Shown: positions 31,179 to 42,440, numbered from the stretch's first letter. The stretch: 64,000 bases of DNA from Auricularia sp. M13 (GCA_037042915.1 CM073195.1:434001-498000); one strand, 5' to 3'. Notes: generated by a model from the sequence alone, not told the origin. A program made the numbers and translations.

Positions 31179-34001
31179 TCAAGCGAGTGCGAACGTCTCC
31201 AGCTCTACGACAGCGTGCGCAAAAATATCGGAAAAGAGGTACGCAAGTGCAATGCCCTTGCCAGTAGAAAAGATCCAGACAATCCATAGGTCGGGATATT
31301 TCTTGGCGAAATAAACGCCTCCAAAGCCGATGACCCAGATATTCCAGGCGAAAAAGATGGAGAGTGCGTTGAAAATGGGGAGGGCTAGCTGACGGAGGCC
31401 GAGAATCTTCAGGAAGTGCTCATGCACCATCGCGAGCGTCTGCACGCGGCCAGGAATACGGCGCCTTGCTGAGATCGTACGGCCAGCTGGAGTTGGTCGG
31501 CGCGTGCTGACAGTGTTGCAGCGCGCGGTATGAAGGAACGCAAGCGCATACATGTCGGCGAAGAGGTACGCGATGCCTGTTGCAACGGTGTTGAAGATAC
31601 TGAGCACAGATGCGTTCGACGGATAGCGCAGGATTAAAAAGGCGTCAATAGCCCAAATGAAGAGCATGCTCCCACAGGCGAGGATGCTGAGGGCGCCAAG
31701 AACGCGAAGAACGATGTGCCGCGGAGCGAGCATTAGCAAGGTGCGAGCATGAACCATGCTGATGGCCTGCATATGGTGAGACATCGGAAATAAACAGCGC
31801 GAAATAATATGTAACCGTACCTGCGGTCTTAGAAAGGCGAATCGCGCCAGAAACCTGCGTTCAAACGCATGCTGGTCGGCGTGGTCGACGTCGTCGGTGA
31901 ATTCGCCATCGCTTGGTGGGCCCAGGACAGCTTCGACGGACAACTCGATCTCGTCTTGGCGCGGTTGTACGTCGCCAGCATGAGCGAGCTGTGCCGTTGC
32001 GTCCACACCAGGGCGAGCATCGTCGACCGCCGGCGCGCCGTCCGCGCGAAGACGTTCGCCGTGCAGGCGCAGCTGGAGCTCGACGTCGTCGAAGGGAAGG
32101 CGCTGCTCGCGCGCGTCGCCAGAATCGCCAGCACGAGCGATCAGTATCGTCGCGTCCAGCGCGGGCGCACCAGGGCGAGCATCGCCGACCGCCGGCGCGC
32201 TGATGGGGAGAGCGCTGTCGTCGAACGCCGACCGGTTGTCCAAGCGAAGACGGTGCTCGAGCATGCCGTCCGCGTAGGGCAGCCGTGGGAGCACGCCGAG
32301 CGGGTCGTCCTGCTGGTGGCTCTCGTCGGGCCCGTTGTGCAGCGCCAGCGCGCCGTCCACGCGAAGAGGCTGGTCGGGGTGCTTGCCAGCTTCGCCCGCA
32401 CGCGCGAACGCCGGGGCGCCGTCCGCGCGAAGACGGTCGACGTGCGGGCCGGGCTGGTCCTCGACAATGTCCGTCGGGCGACGCCCTACACGCGCCGCGC
32501 CCAGCATCAGTGCGCCTTGCGCGGGAAGACGCGGCGGGCGGGCGACGAGCGTGTCGTACGGTTCGTCGTGCATAACTACCAAGGACAGCACGCCGGGCGC
32601 AAGGATGGCGTCAGTCAGCTCGCGGCCCGTCGCGTTCAGGACCGGCGCACCCTCCTCGGGAAGACCGGACGAGGCGAAGTCGAGCAGGTCGCCGAGCTGA
32701 GGGCGGCCGTTGGGCATATGGTCCGCTGCCTGCGCGCCGTCCGCGCGAAGACGCGTTTCGCGCAGGGCGGCGTATTGATCGTGCTCGTGCGGACGCAGCG
32801 CAGCGACGAGCGCCTGTAAGCTGTCCTCGCGAAGAGGCAGTGGACGCACGACGAGCCGGTCGCCAGCGGTATCTCCCAAAGCCAGCTGGCCGTCTGCGCC
32901 CATATCGCCCAGCGCCGGCGCGCAGTCCGCGCGAAGACGCTGACGCGCCTCGCTCGCCCGTTCGAACCCCGGCGCGCCATCCGCGCAAAGAGGGTCGACG
33001 TGCGGGCCGGGGAGGCGCTCGGCATCGTCAACCTGACGGTGCTCCTCGCGCGTGCCGTCGAACGCCGGCTCTCCGTCAGCGCGAACACCGTCGTCAACGG
33101 GCTGGCTATCCTCGCCCGCACGTTCGACCGCCGGCGCGCGATCCGCGCGAAGACGGGCGACGTGCAGGCCGGGCTGCAGCACGCCGTCGCCCGACAGACC
33201 GTACACCCGATGGCGCTGTTCGCGCGGGCCATCGAACGCCGGCGCACCGTCTGCGCGCAGACGCTCGACGGCGGGCTGGCTAGCCTCGCCCGCTCGTTCG
33301 AACGCCGGCGCACCGTCTGCGCGAAGACGCTCGGCGACGTGCTGGCTAGCGTCGCCCGCACGTTCGACCGCCGGCGCGCCATCCGCGCGAAGACGGGCGG
33401 AGCCGGCCAGCGACGGCGCGCCATCCGCGCCGGAAGTCGCTGGGCGAGGAACTGGGCGGCCTCGCCCGCACGCGCTGAACGCTGGCGCGCCGTTCGCGCG
33501 CAGACGGTCGACGCGCGGGCCGGGCTGGTGCTCGACGTCGTCCAACGGCGGGCGCTCCTCGTGCGAGCCGTCCAGCGCCGGCGCGCCATCCGCGCGAAGT
33601 CGCTGGACGAGGAGCTGGGGGTCGCCAAGTCGACGGCGCTCGTCGTGCGTATCCCCCAGCGCCGGCACGCCGTCCGCGCAAGGACGCTGGGGCAGCGCGT
33701 CGAGCCTGCCGTCAAACGCGCCGGACTTGCTGCTCTCATCGCGCTTGCCGTCCCGTACGACCGCGCTGTCGGCGCAAAGACGATCGGGGGGGCGCGTAAC
33801 GTCGGCCGTCGTCGCGGTGTATGGCCCGGGGCCGCCTGCGCGCGGCTGGTGGAGCGGATGCTCGGGCGACTCGTGCTGGGCCATGTCCAGCTGGCGGCGC
33901 GGTTTCACGCGCATACTGTTGTCGGTTGCGCGTGGTTCAACGTGTATATCGGGCTTGAGGCGCTGCTTCTGCGACGCCGCCGTGTGGACTAAGCTCGACA
34001 T
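31179..34001 (-). CDS. 940-aa repeat protein with C-terminal membrane segments
   Basis: I do not recognise this gene. From the ATG at 34001 a single frame runs 940 codons. Residues about 75-690 are a degenerate tandem array of about twenty modules of 20-35 residues, each around RLRADGAPA followed by F-R-A-G-E-A-S type acidic/basic text, all hydrophilic. Residues about 720-940 contain at least four hydrophobic helices, for example VLRVLGALSILACGSMLFIW, FNTVATGIAYLFADMYALAF and IFNALSIFFAWNIWVIGFGG. The layout suggests a membrane-anchored protein with a long repetitive domain. A 54-nt segment (31768-31821, GTACGG to TGCAG) looks like an intron but is stop-free and a multiple of three. The antisense strand is also open over the repeats, a by-product of codon bias. 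Confidence 0.6.
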   Translation of the reverse strand: MSSLVHTAASQKQRLKPDIHVEPRATDNSMRVKPRRQLDMAQHESPEHPLHQPRAGGPGPYTATTADVTRPPDRLCADSAVVRDGKRDESSKSGAFDGRLDALPQRPCADGVPALGDTHDERRRLGDPQLLVQRLRADGAPALDGSHEERPPLDDVEHQPGPRVDRLRANGAPAFSACGRGRPVPRPATSGADGAPSLAGSARLRADGAPAVERAGDASQHVAERLRADGAPAFERAGEASQPAVERLRADGAPAFDGPREQRHRVYGLSGDGVLQPGLHVARLRADRAPAVERAGEDSQPVDDGVRADGEPAFDGTREEHRQVDDAERLPGPHVDPLCADGAPGFERASEARQRLRADCAPALGDMGADGQLALGDTAGDRLVVRPLPLREDSLQALVAALRPHEHDQYAALRETRLRADGAQAADHMPNGRPQLGDLLDFASSGLPEEGAPVLNATGRELTDAILAPGVLSLVVMHDEPYDTLVARPPRLPAQGALMLGAARVGRRPTDIVEDQPGPHVDRLRADGAPAFARAGEAGKHPDQPLRVDGALALHNGPDESHQQDDPLGVLPRLPYADGMLEHRLRLDNRSAFDDSALPISAPAVGDARPGAPALDATILIARAGDSGDAREQRLPFDDVELQLRLHGERLRADGAPAVDDARPGVDATAQLAHAGDVQPRQDEIELSVEAVLGPPSDGEFTDDVDHADQHAFERRFLARFAFLRPQVRLHIISRCLFPMSHHMQAISMVHARTLLMLAPRHIVLRVLGALSILACGSMLFIWAIDAFLILRYPSNASVLSIFNTVATGIAYLFADMYALAFLHTARCNTVSTRRPTPAGRTISARRRIPGRVQTLAMVHEHFLKILGLRQLALPIFNALSIFFAWNIWVIGFGGVYFAKKYPDLWIVWIFSTGKGIALAYLFSDIFAHAVVELETFALA
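31830..33780 (-). repeat. Degenerate coding repeats, LRADGAPA modules
   Basis: About twenty copies of a 60-110 bp unit share the core CGCGCCGTCCGCGCGAAGACG (plus-strand reading, split here as CGCGCCGTCC and GCGCGAAGACG). Unit lengths vary, so the array has aged by substitution and indels in multiples of three, which argues for selection on the frame. Confidence 0.7.
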
Positions 34002-34654
34002 GACGAGAGAGGAGGGCAGAGCCGTGGGCTGTCAGGCTTGACAGCTGCAAGCCGCGGCTCTCGCGCCATAACGGTTGCCTCCCTCAGCGTGCGCGCTGTC
34101 CGAATGATTCGTTAAGTGTACATGCGTGAAAATAATGTTCGCGGCGCCCGAGTGGCCTGGAAGTGAAGGTTCCGACGCGGTATTTTAGTAGTCGGTGAGT
34201 CGGTAATTAACTTGAAATATGCGCGTCGAGCGACGGTCGACATACTGCGCATTTGTCTCTCGTCTGGCGGTCTGCCATCGCTGGTACAGCACGCCGCTCG
34301 CCGCGTGCATAGTCTGTATGAACCGGGTGCGAGCGGCGTGCATAGTGTCTTCATCTGACACGCAGAACTGTGGTCGTACTGTACTTTGTACATAGTCTGC
34401 CGCGCGGAGGGCGTCCGTTATGCACAGCGTCTGCCGCAGTGAGCACATGCAGAGCCGCACGACGCTGCGTCAGCTAAAGTCTTCCGTCCCACCACCCCAT
34501 CGCGTGCCGGTCGCAGTAAGCTAGGACTGCTCTCACGACGCGCCCGAGCTGACGCCACGGTGTGCATGTCGATGAGGCGGGCGCATCGGCCGCGGTGATG
34601 ACGACGGCACGTGCCGCAGTGAGCAAGAACCTTGCTTCACGCCGTGGGAGCCGT

Positions 34655-34785
34655 TGAATTTATTGGGAGGACATGCTATACAAGTTCTGGTCATGCTATT
34701 GTGGGACACTTGGGTGTAAAATCCGGGACAACGCTAAGTACAATAAGGGACTACTATCCCGGAAATGGCCTCTTCCGGATATCCG
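34655..34785 (+). repeat. Right inverted end of second candidate element
   Basis: Ordered words match 24595-24742 on the opposite strand: ATACAAGTTCTGG, GGGACACTTGGGTG, AAAATCCG, CGCTAAGTACAA, GGGACTACT, GGATATCC. Similarity fades just before the stop codon of the following minus-strand gene at 34806. Confidence 0.6.
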
Positions 34786-34805
34786 GGGGAATCTCCTACC
34801 ATGAC

Positions 34806-36372
34806 TTAGTCGCTGGCGTCGCTGGGAGGGGCGCCCAATTCGGGTGACAGCGCCGGTGCGTGTACGTCGCGCTCGCTTGCACGATTCGCGTCATCGTTGA
34901 TGTTGCGCACCTGACGTGCTAGCTGATCGTGATTCGTCTCCAGACGATGCACGGCGCGATACAGCTTCTCCAGCTCCTTCACGATGGCCTTGTCGTGCTT
35001 GATGAGACTATGCAATAGATCCTTCGCGTGGAAGTCCTCGTCGTCATTGTTCGCGTCGCTCTCCACGCCGTCCACGTCGCGCTCTTCCTCAGACTCGCCG
35101 GCGGATATGGAGCCGTCTGCGTCGAGGTGTTCAAAGTCGATATTCGATGGCGCGCTGCCATCATCAGTGAGGGTGGCCGTGTCGGCGACGTCCATGAGAT
35201 CGCCGTCTTCGTCTTCAAATTCGACCGGCTCGCCATCGCTATCGTTTTCCAGTTCGTCGATCTCTTCGTCGACTGGCTTGACTTCATGAGACGTCTTCCT
35301 TCGCTTGCTGGGCGGACGCCGTGTCTCGAGCGCAGTGGACGTCTTCTTCCGGTTGTAGGAGCGCTTTCGTGGCTGGAGCTGATATCCCCGAATATGAGAA
35401 TACTAACGGGAATGAACTCAAATATGCACGACATACCGTCTTATTACCCTGCGCGCTGAGAACCGAATCGCCTTCGACTTGACTATTCGTTGGTGAGATT
35501 TCGAAGCAGCGCGATCCGTACCGGCGCTGCGTCCGACATGCGAGGCAGTAAGGTTCGTTGGACCACCGAAGACAAGGACGCGGTTTATATCTTCGATCGT
35601 TTCTCCATTTACAACGACTGCATATGACCGGACTGGGGGTAGCAGTCCCCATGCCTGTTGAGTCGTATGCCTCCGACTTAATGGTGCCTACAATCTTATC
35701 GTAGATGTCCTGAAATGCGACTGGTAGTTCTTCTTTATCCTCCAAAGCGACGAGAAGTGGGCGACCTAAAGCGAGAGCGACGTTGAAGAAAGCCCCGTTG
35801 ATGTCGGCGAAGGAGACGTGGACGAGAGGAAGCAAGATAATGTCGCGGGCCTGCTCTGCCCAATGCTCCATAGACTGTGCCTTGACGTCGCAGTCGGCGC
35901 GGGCTAGCTCCAGTGCACCCTGCATGAAGCGGTACGCAAGAAAGCAGCGGACCATTAGGTTGTAGACCTCGGCGTCCGCTTCGCCCATGTCCGAAGGAGG
36001 GCGCAAGTCGTGAGGAAGGGGCGCGTAAGCAGCGAGCAAGTAACAGCAATAGTCGCCGTGAGCGTTAGGAGCAATGGTCGGCTACATGCACATCAGGACT
36101 GTTGGAGTTATGGCAGTATGACCTGAGCTCACAAAATATTCCTTAGGATAATCTGCGACAAGACTGGGAGTAGGACGACGAGCTACGGCTGCGAATAATG
36201 GACGGTTGTCCTCTAGCACCTCCTTGCGTATGCGAGGATCGACGTCGCAGCAGACGAACTTCGTATGATCTGCAACGCCGCACGTGATCTCGAAGTCCAG
36301 GCTGTATTTGTAGGTCCTGACGACGCCTTCAGCGTCGGTTGGAATGGGAGCAGCTTTGACGCCTTTGGTCAT
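34806..36372 (-). CDS. 485-aa nuclear-type protein with CxxC motifs and coiled coil
   Basis: The model is exons 36372-36133, 36081-35437 and 35378-34806, introns 51 and 58 nt, all phase 0 and consistent. The first ATG in frame (MTKGVKAAPIPT) is used. Exon 2 carries a helical region and, at about residues 232-275, ICSRCKWRND...PC...YCLACRTQRRYGSRC, a Cys-rich putative zinc-binding segment. Exon 3 starts with basic text (LQPRKRSYNRKKTS, RPPSKRRKTS) typical of a nuclear signal, then an acidic stretch, then a coiled coil around KELEKLYRAVHRLETNHDQL. It may be a DNA- or chromatin-associated protein. The gene ends about 20 bp from the right end of the second candidate element and appears intact. 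Confidence 0.7.
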
Positions 36373-37849
36373 TGTGGGCGTGTGAGTAAGAGTGATATTC
36401 GACAACGCAAACTGAGCCCAACCTTTAAGGTAGAGCTATAAACTTGATGCACGTCAACGCATCACTTGTATGGTCGCGCTTAAAGGCTGCAATACGGCGT
36501 AAATCGCGTTACTGGGTTTGACGTGGATCTCCATGAGCGTCAAACACTATTTGGATATGCTTTCTTTCCTTTGGAAGCAGGCTGTAGGACGCGTGTAGCC
36601 ATCTTCTCGCTAGAATGTTCCACTCCAACATAGTACCGCAGCAGTAACGGAACGCCTCGGCGAGAGGCTCGAATGGGGAACACACATTTAGCGAATGCCA
36701 TTGAATGCCATTTCAGAATCTGTGCGAAAGGAGCTTGATATTTAGGAGAACGTATGGGCCGAGCCATGGCAAACATACTAACGGCCAGATATTACCGCTA
36801 CGTCCGATTATAGCGCTATGTCCGAATATCCGGTGCGGAGCGCCCCGGATCCGATGTTTGCGTGTTTGGCCGACATCGTCCGCTTTTCGTCGCCCAGTCG
36901 TCCCCGTTGTCGACACAATGGCGCCGCCGGCTACGTGCGCGACGGCGGCGTGACTTCACACGCTGCGTCCTTGAGCCTCCCATCCCCTCCCCCATCGAGC
37001 TCTTCTCTCGTCCCAGGGTACTAGGCGAAAAAAATCGTCCCAGCCACGCACGATATAGCTCTTGCCCGTTCCGCCGCTACCGACCACCAGCCAGGGTGCG
37101 GTGTCTGCTCTTCCCGCCCTGTCGCGCTGCGCAGGTACTCATCCATCACACTGTCTCCGTTCCCCATCTACCAATCTCACGCGTTCCCTCCCCTCCCGTA
37201 TCACCCCCCTCTATCTTGCATACAGCTCGCATAACAAGCATTTAGCCTTTGTGCATGTACCCATCCGCAGCTTTGCGTTCATCGACACCGTGCCCATTGT
37301 CCCCGGTTGCCCTATTTCGTAATCTCACGAAAATATAGGGAATTTTGCCTACACCTTGTTTCGAGCCTCTTGCACGGTCTGTTTGCAGTCGGCCGTTGGT
37401 CCGTTGATAATATGCAAAGCGCTGGTACCAGGGGTTTTAATTTCTATGACTGAACCCGTAGTGGCCGAGACTTCTAGCAGGCGATGAACATGACTTTGTA
37501 CAAAGGAGCTTCGGGCACGGACTTTTTGCGTATGCCTGCCTTTCGCAGGTCCGGTTGCGGTGCGGAATGAGAGCTAGTTAGGCCAGTCGTCCATCGAGCG
37601 CAGTGCTCGCTGCACACTCAGTCATATCCGGATATCCGACGCTTTGGTATTTATGTAAGAGGCTGGCGAAGCAATACATGCGCAGAGCGAGAATAGAGGA
37701 GTAGTGGGTGGAGGGACCGGACGGCCGCGCATTAATAAAATATACACATGAACTTGGGACATAGGATTTAACTTTGAATTTTTTGCGCAGTCATGTGGAG
37801 AGGAGGTTGTGAGCAGACTGCATTTATTCGCGCGAGCATCACAAGCCCG
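36373..37849. other. Long stretch without a supported gene
   Basis: I see only short ORFs. CCGGATATCC-type words near 36826 and 37626 lie in opposite contexts and could be ends of a small element, but I could not extend them. Confidence 0.3.
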
Positions 37850-38160
37850 GATCGGAACAGCGGATGCAACACGTGCAAAGTCCGCCTCCGCTTTTCTTCC
37901 TCCCACGTCGACGGACCGTGCGCGCTGCAGCGCGCACTGCGCACCGTTCGTCTCCCCCGCTCATCACCCACCAAAGCGCGCTGCCTGCGCTGCCGCGCTC
38001 AAGGGCGGAATCGCTGGATGACCCCGCCACCCTTCCCGCCCCTCCCTGTTCTTCCCTTCACTGTCCCCTATGCGCGCCCCTGATTTTCCTGTATTCACGA
38101 GGCCGTCCGTATGTAATATACTAATATGTAATTTCACCTTTTATGTGCTCTATCCATGTT
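37850..38160 (+). repeat. Dispersed repeat, copy 1
   Basis: It begins around GCAACACGTGCAAAGTCCGC and ends with TAATTTCACCTTTTATGTG. Related copies lie at 59403-59880 (plus) and 60250-60770 (minus). I see no transposase or RT inside. It may be a solo LTR or a non-autonomous element. Confidence 0.7.
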
Positions 38161-38519
38161 ATTCACGCACTGTACAGCGTCACCGTGGCTCTATTGGGCG
38201 CACAGTAAGTTACCTAGTGCATTCATGTACTATCCAAGGATTTAAGCACTGTACATAAGACGAAGCGGTGATAAGCGCAAGCTCCGTCGACCTCGTATAA
38301 TATGTGAGACTTCAATTACACAAAACATCTCCAAGTCACTGACATATGTATCACAATTCTCATCCGCAATAGCAGTGAGCACAAGCACTCAGAACGCGCT
38401 AAGTATGATAAGATAATACTCCAGCAGTCGCTGCTGGGGACTACTCCGGGTTTATCCAGCTGATTTTTTGGGAGAGATGGACGAAATTGTGCAGAGACAA
38501 CATGGGACGTGCTGACGCG

Positions 38520-39060
38520 GAATGGGCCCACGGGCGGCGGCAAGCATATTCCATGAAGCACTTACGACGACTCGGCGAGTTACGGGAAGTTTGGCGAAGA
38601 AGCAGATGGCCAACGGGAGGCACCGCGACGATACAGTGCTGCGGACAGGCGTGAGCAGCGGTCAAGGATTTGATAAGGCACGTACAAGGGTCAGACAGCT
38701 TATGAGGGCGCCGGGAAGCATCTCGCCAACGGCGGGTACAGCAGCGGTACAGGGTTTCTGGACGGCGTGAGCAGCGCCAGAGGCGATTAATGCAGTACTT
38801 ACGGCGACCGGGCCAGCTTATGACGACGCGGTGAAGAAGTAACTGGACGCATAAGTTATTAATGTATGACGTAAGTAGCGGCCAGATCAGTTTAGGGAGC
38901 ACTTACGACAAGCATGTGGGTTAGTCGGTCGCAGGAAAGTCGATGGCCACAGGAAGGGAGGAGTCGCCCGCAGGGAAATGCAACTTGCTGCAGCCAGGCG
39001 TGAGCAGCGGCTGAAGCAGTTCATGAGGCACGTACAACGGACAGGCAGCTGATAAGATGC
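38520..39060 (-). repeat. Diverged exon/intron-like module array
   Basis: On the minus strand, GTAAGT- or GTACGT-starting blocks with GCTGCTCACGCC words end in CAG and separate 60-75 bp blocks. One block reads CIVAVPPVGHLLLRQ, close to CIVAVPTVARHIPSRA in the array at 54778-55480. This is an older relative of the arrays in the inverted repeat. Confidence 0.55.
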
Positions 39061-39095
39061 TGCAGGATGGCGTGAGCAGCGGACGGCGCACTGTC

Positions 39096-40195
39096 GAATT
39101 TAATTAGCTTCGAAGACAATGGCATTAAGCCCAGACGGGTTTGGCGTCTGCATCGACGCGCGAGTTGCTGCAGAGCTCCAACAGCGAGTGAAGCACTCGC
39201 CGCAGAGCAAGCCGTACACCCGATCGCCAACGTCTGGCTTGGGCCCCGAGCTTCGCTCTGCGGCGAGTAACATCTCGTCTGCGACCCAGGCATGCAATAC
39301 GACAGTGAAGAAACATGTACTCACGTTTCTCGTCGCGGTGCGCGATGTCGACAGTGAGGGGAGTGCTCTACAGAATTTGATTAGCTTCGAAAACAATGAC
39401 ATTGAGCCCAGGCAAGTTTGGCGTCTGCATCGACGCGCGAGTTGCTGCAGAGCTCCAACAGCGAGTGAAGCACTCGCCGCAGAGCAAGCCGTACACCCGA
39501 TCGCCAACGTCTGGCTTGGGCCCCGAGCTTCGCTCTGCGGCGAGTAACATCTCGTCTGCGACCCAGGCATGCAATACGACAGTGAAGAAACATGTACTCA
39601 CGTTTCTCGTCGCGGTGCGCGATGTCGACAGTGAGGGGAGTGCTCTACAGAATTTGATTAGCTTCGAAAACAATGACATTGAGCCCAGGCAAGTTTGGCG
39701 TCTGCATCGACGCGCGAGTTGCTGCAGAGCTCCAACAGCGAGTGAAGCACTCGCCGCAGAGCAAGCCGTACACCCGATCGCCAACGTCTGCTTGGGCCCC
39801 GAGCTTCGCTCTGCGGCGAGTAACATCTCGTCTGCGACCCAGGCATGCAATACGACAGTGAAGAAACATGTACTCACGTTTCTCGTCGCGGTGCGCGATG
39901 TCGACAGTGAGGGGAGTGCTCTACAGAATTTGATTAGCTTCGAAAACAATGACATTGAGCCCAGGCAAGTTTGGCGTCTGCATCGACGCGCGAGTTGCTG
40001 CAGAGCTCCAACAGCGAGTGAAGCACTCGCCGCAGAGCAAGCCGTACACCCGATCGCCAACGTCTGGCCTGGGCCCTGAGCTTCGCTCTACGGCGACCGA
40101 CATCTCGTCTGCGACCCAGGCATTCAGGATGACAGTGAATAAGAACGTCACTCACGTTTCGCGTCGCGGTGCGCAATGTGGACTGGCAGGGGAGC
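39096..40195 (-). repeat. Four tandem repeats of 277 bp
   Basis: Units start at 39096, 39373, 39650 and 39926. Units 2 and 3 are almost identical, unit 3 being one base shorter; units 1 and 4 are diverged at the outer edges. On the minus strand each unit has a GTGAGTACATGTTTC to GGTCGCAG segment of 46 nt that looks like an intron, and an open frame reading DEMLLAAERSSGPKPDVGDR. The plus strand is also open. A single diverged copy sits at 53499-53762. Confidence 0.85.
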
Positions 40196-40199
40196 GCCC

Positions 40200-41325
40200 A
40201 CGTCTGTGCGCGCGAAGCAGTTGGATATATTACCTGCGCCGCGACTACGGCCACACCTAACGTCTAGGGTGGCCGGCGCAGAGCAAGGCGGGGAGGGGGT
40301 GGGGTTGCGGGGTGCTGATGGCGTTGGACACCGTGAGTGGTGGTGGTCGGGAAGATGTCGGCCACAGCCGAGACTGCCCAGTCAGGGACTTGGGCGAAAA
40401 TCCGCCCAAGTCCAGCGCCGAAATGCTTCCGGACCCGTCTCCCTGCATGGGCAGCCCTGCGATCCCAATGTCATTCGTGTTGGTGAGCATGGGCAGCTCA
40501 TTCAGAACAGTATGAGCACTTCACCAATTTATTCCGTCGCGTCCTCTTTCTGTTCGCAGTCGATTTCTCGTTTCGCCGTTCCCTGCAGTACATATGGTAA
40601 GTTTTGTATTGCTGTGCGTTGCTCGTCCTCAAGAGATAGCCCTGGTTGAGATTCAATGACTCAGTACCGTCTCTGTTCAAGCCGGTCGAAACGTTCCTTA
40701 CCCACAAATCCTCCGTTCCACAGATGAGATTACGGTGAGAAGTCCACTGTGAATGGAAAACGACCATCAACTTCATTATCCAGTGGTCTTACTGTTCCTA
40801 CCGAGCCTTCGAGGTGTGCACGAGGTCGCGTGACCTGCTGATCGGCGGACCCGTTCCCCCTGGTGTGCGCGGATGATGCTGGGCTGGTCGTTTGGCTGCA
40901 CATCGGCCTCCAATGCGCGTCGCCGTGCATCCATAGCGTCATAACGCCTTTTCCGCCTCACGAGGACGCGCTACACGCAACATATTTCATGTAGTCGTCG
41001 CGACGCGCAATGGAAGCCGATATGCCTCCACACCCCAGCCATTGGTGTCCTACTTCGCGCTTCATGCGCGGTTTTGCGCGCAATACAATGCGAGCAGCGC
41101 TGGGCCTGCTAGGTACCCGTCGTTCACGTGTCTAGTTGCCTCTGGTTGGTTCGAGATTGAGCGTGATAACTCCGCACGCGCGCTCGCCGACCGCCCAATC
41201 GGGAAGTGATCTCATCGGCATCTCCGGATTGGTCCCGCGCCACACGGTCCCCGCCACTGCCCCAACGCTGCCCCGCATGCGCGTTTATAGCGCGTCTGCC
41301 ATGCCGGACATCCAGCTGGAGGTGA
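40200..41325. other. Stretch without a supported gene
   Basis: Short ORFs occur on both strands, for example a 66-codon plus-strand frame from 40312 with a GT-AG pair near 40490, but I cannot assemble a gene or recognise a family. Confidence 0.3.
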
Positions 41326-41373
41326 GATGACTCAGAGATCTCACCACGGTCGCTCCTTGCGCTCTCTCAGTCT

Positions 41374-42440
41374 ACTTGCAATGACTTCCACGGACATCGC
41401 TTCAGGTGATGCTCGCTGCGGCAGTCAGGTCTATGCAAATGCTGACACTGTCAAATGCTGACACTGTCAAGGTCCCTTCGCGGCTGCGGTCCAACTCGAC
41501 ATGGAGCAGCTTTTTTCCTTCCCGGACAACTCGACCGCCCCATCACCAGTGTCGACTCCATTCTCGACCGCGCCTTGTTTGCCGCTGCTCCCGTTTGCGA
41601 GCATGTATCCGTGGTCCGCATTTACAGGGCGGAGAGATTCAGAATATCGCATCCGACTCGTCCGAAGACATGCCGCTCGCGGCATTGCGCTCACAATCAC
41701 GTCGCACTGCGTCAAGCTTGTCAGAGGACATTCTTTTCGCAGTGCAGGCCCGCGAGAGCCACGCAGCGGCCAAAAAGCACGGAAGCCGCACTCTCGTTGT
41801 CAACGAACGAAGATTCGCCCGTTGCAGCGCGTCCCGCACCCCGCGACGGCATTGCGCAACTCATACCCGATCTGGAACTTCGCGAGTGCGTTTACAGGCC
41901 ACACCAATGCGCCACGCGATCTCTCACGCCACAGTAGCTCTGCGCAGCGGTTTTGTCTCAACCACTGCTTGCTGGTCATGTCAGGTTCACTTTCTCAGTC
42001 TCACCATGAAGTCTGCATGAATCTGACATCTCTACGATGTAGCACGGCTCCGTCTCACAAGGACATCCAACAGGCCAAGAAGATCTGGAGAACTTGGCGA
42101 AGCATGAACCGCCGAAAGACTCGCCAGGCCATTGTGAACTGTAGTGCGCGTCTCACTGCTGCACGAACAGGCGATGGAGCTGAGGTCGCGATGTTGCAGA
42201 ACATATCCCCGGGATACACCTTGCAGCGTTCACCCATGCCCTGACACAGGAGAACTGGACAGGTCATAAAATTCCCACGCAGCATGATAGCGTACGCTGC
42301 GAAGGTACATAAGCCTTTGTCTTGCGCCACGATGACGGTGTCGCGTTATGCTGGGTCTTTCCAAACTTCCTCGGCGACGACGCTCATGTAAGTCTCCGAA
42401 TCCTGCTGCATGTGTGACGGACCGCGCTGACTTCATTCAC
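41374..42440 (+). pseudogene. Broken coding remnants upstream of the TET/JBP-like fragment
   Basis: Plus-strand frames from the ATG at 41382 read MTSTDIASGDARCGSQVYAN, then SDSSEDMPLAALRSQSRR after an intron-like end, and a helix IQQAKKIWRTWRSMNRRKT. The last recalls the basic helix of the intact dioxygenase gene (KMLTSWHRLNKKML). A 16-bp tandem duplication at 41437-41468 throws the first frame into a stop. I take this as the decayed 5' part of the dioxygenase-like gene that follows, at low confidence. Confidence 0.35.

Larger units (their letters stand above)
24595..34785. mobile_element. Candidate second KDZ-associated element, 10.2 kb
   Basis: Diverged inverted ends of about 130-150 bp bracket a KDZ remnant, copy B of the large protein and the 940-aa gene. 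The order and strands of KDZ remnant (-) and large protein (+) repeat those of the first element, although the ends are unrelated. Both the transposase and copy B are broken, so the copy is probably immobile. Confidence 0.4.

Noticed and set aside
31869-33992. Two plus-strand ORFs of more than 300 codons with Arg/Ala-rich repeats
   Set aside because: They are antisense to the 940-aa gene; the minus strand continues as one frame into clear membrane helices, the plus strand does not.
36776-37640. A small element bounded by CCGGATATCC words
   Set aside because: Only about ten bases match and neither side can be extended into a longer inverted repeat.
39096-40195. CRISPR-like array
   Set aside because: The units are 277 bp, almost wholly identical, with no short repeat/unique spacer alternation; this is an ordinary tandem repeat in a eukaryote.
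41437-41468. 16-bp perfect tandem duplication as a target-site duplication
   Set aside because: The two copies are directly adjacent with nothing inserted between them; replication slippage explains it.
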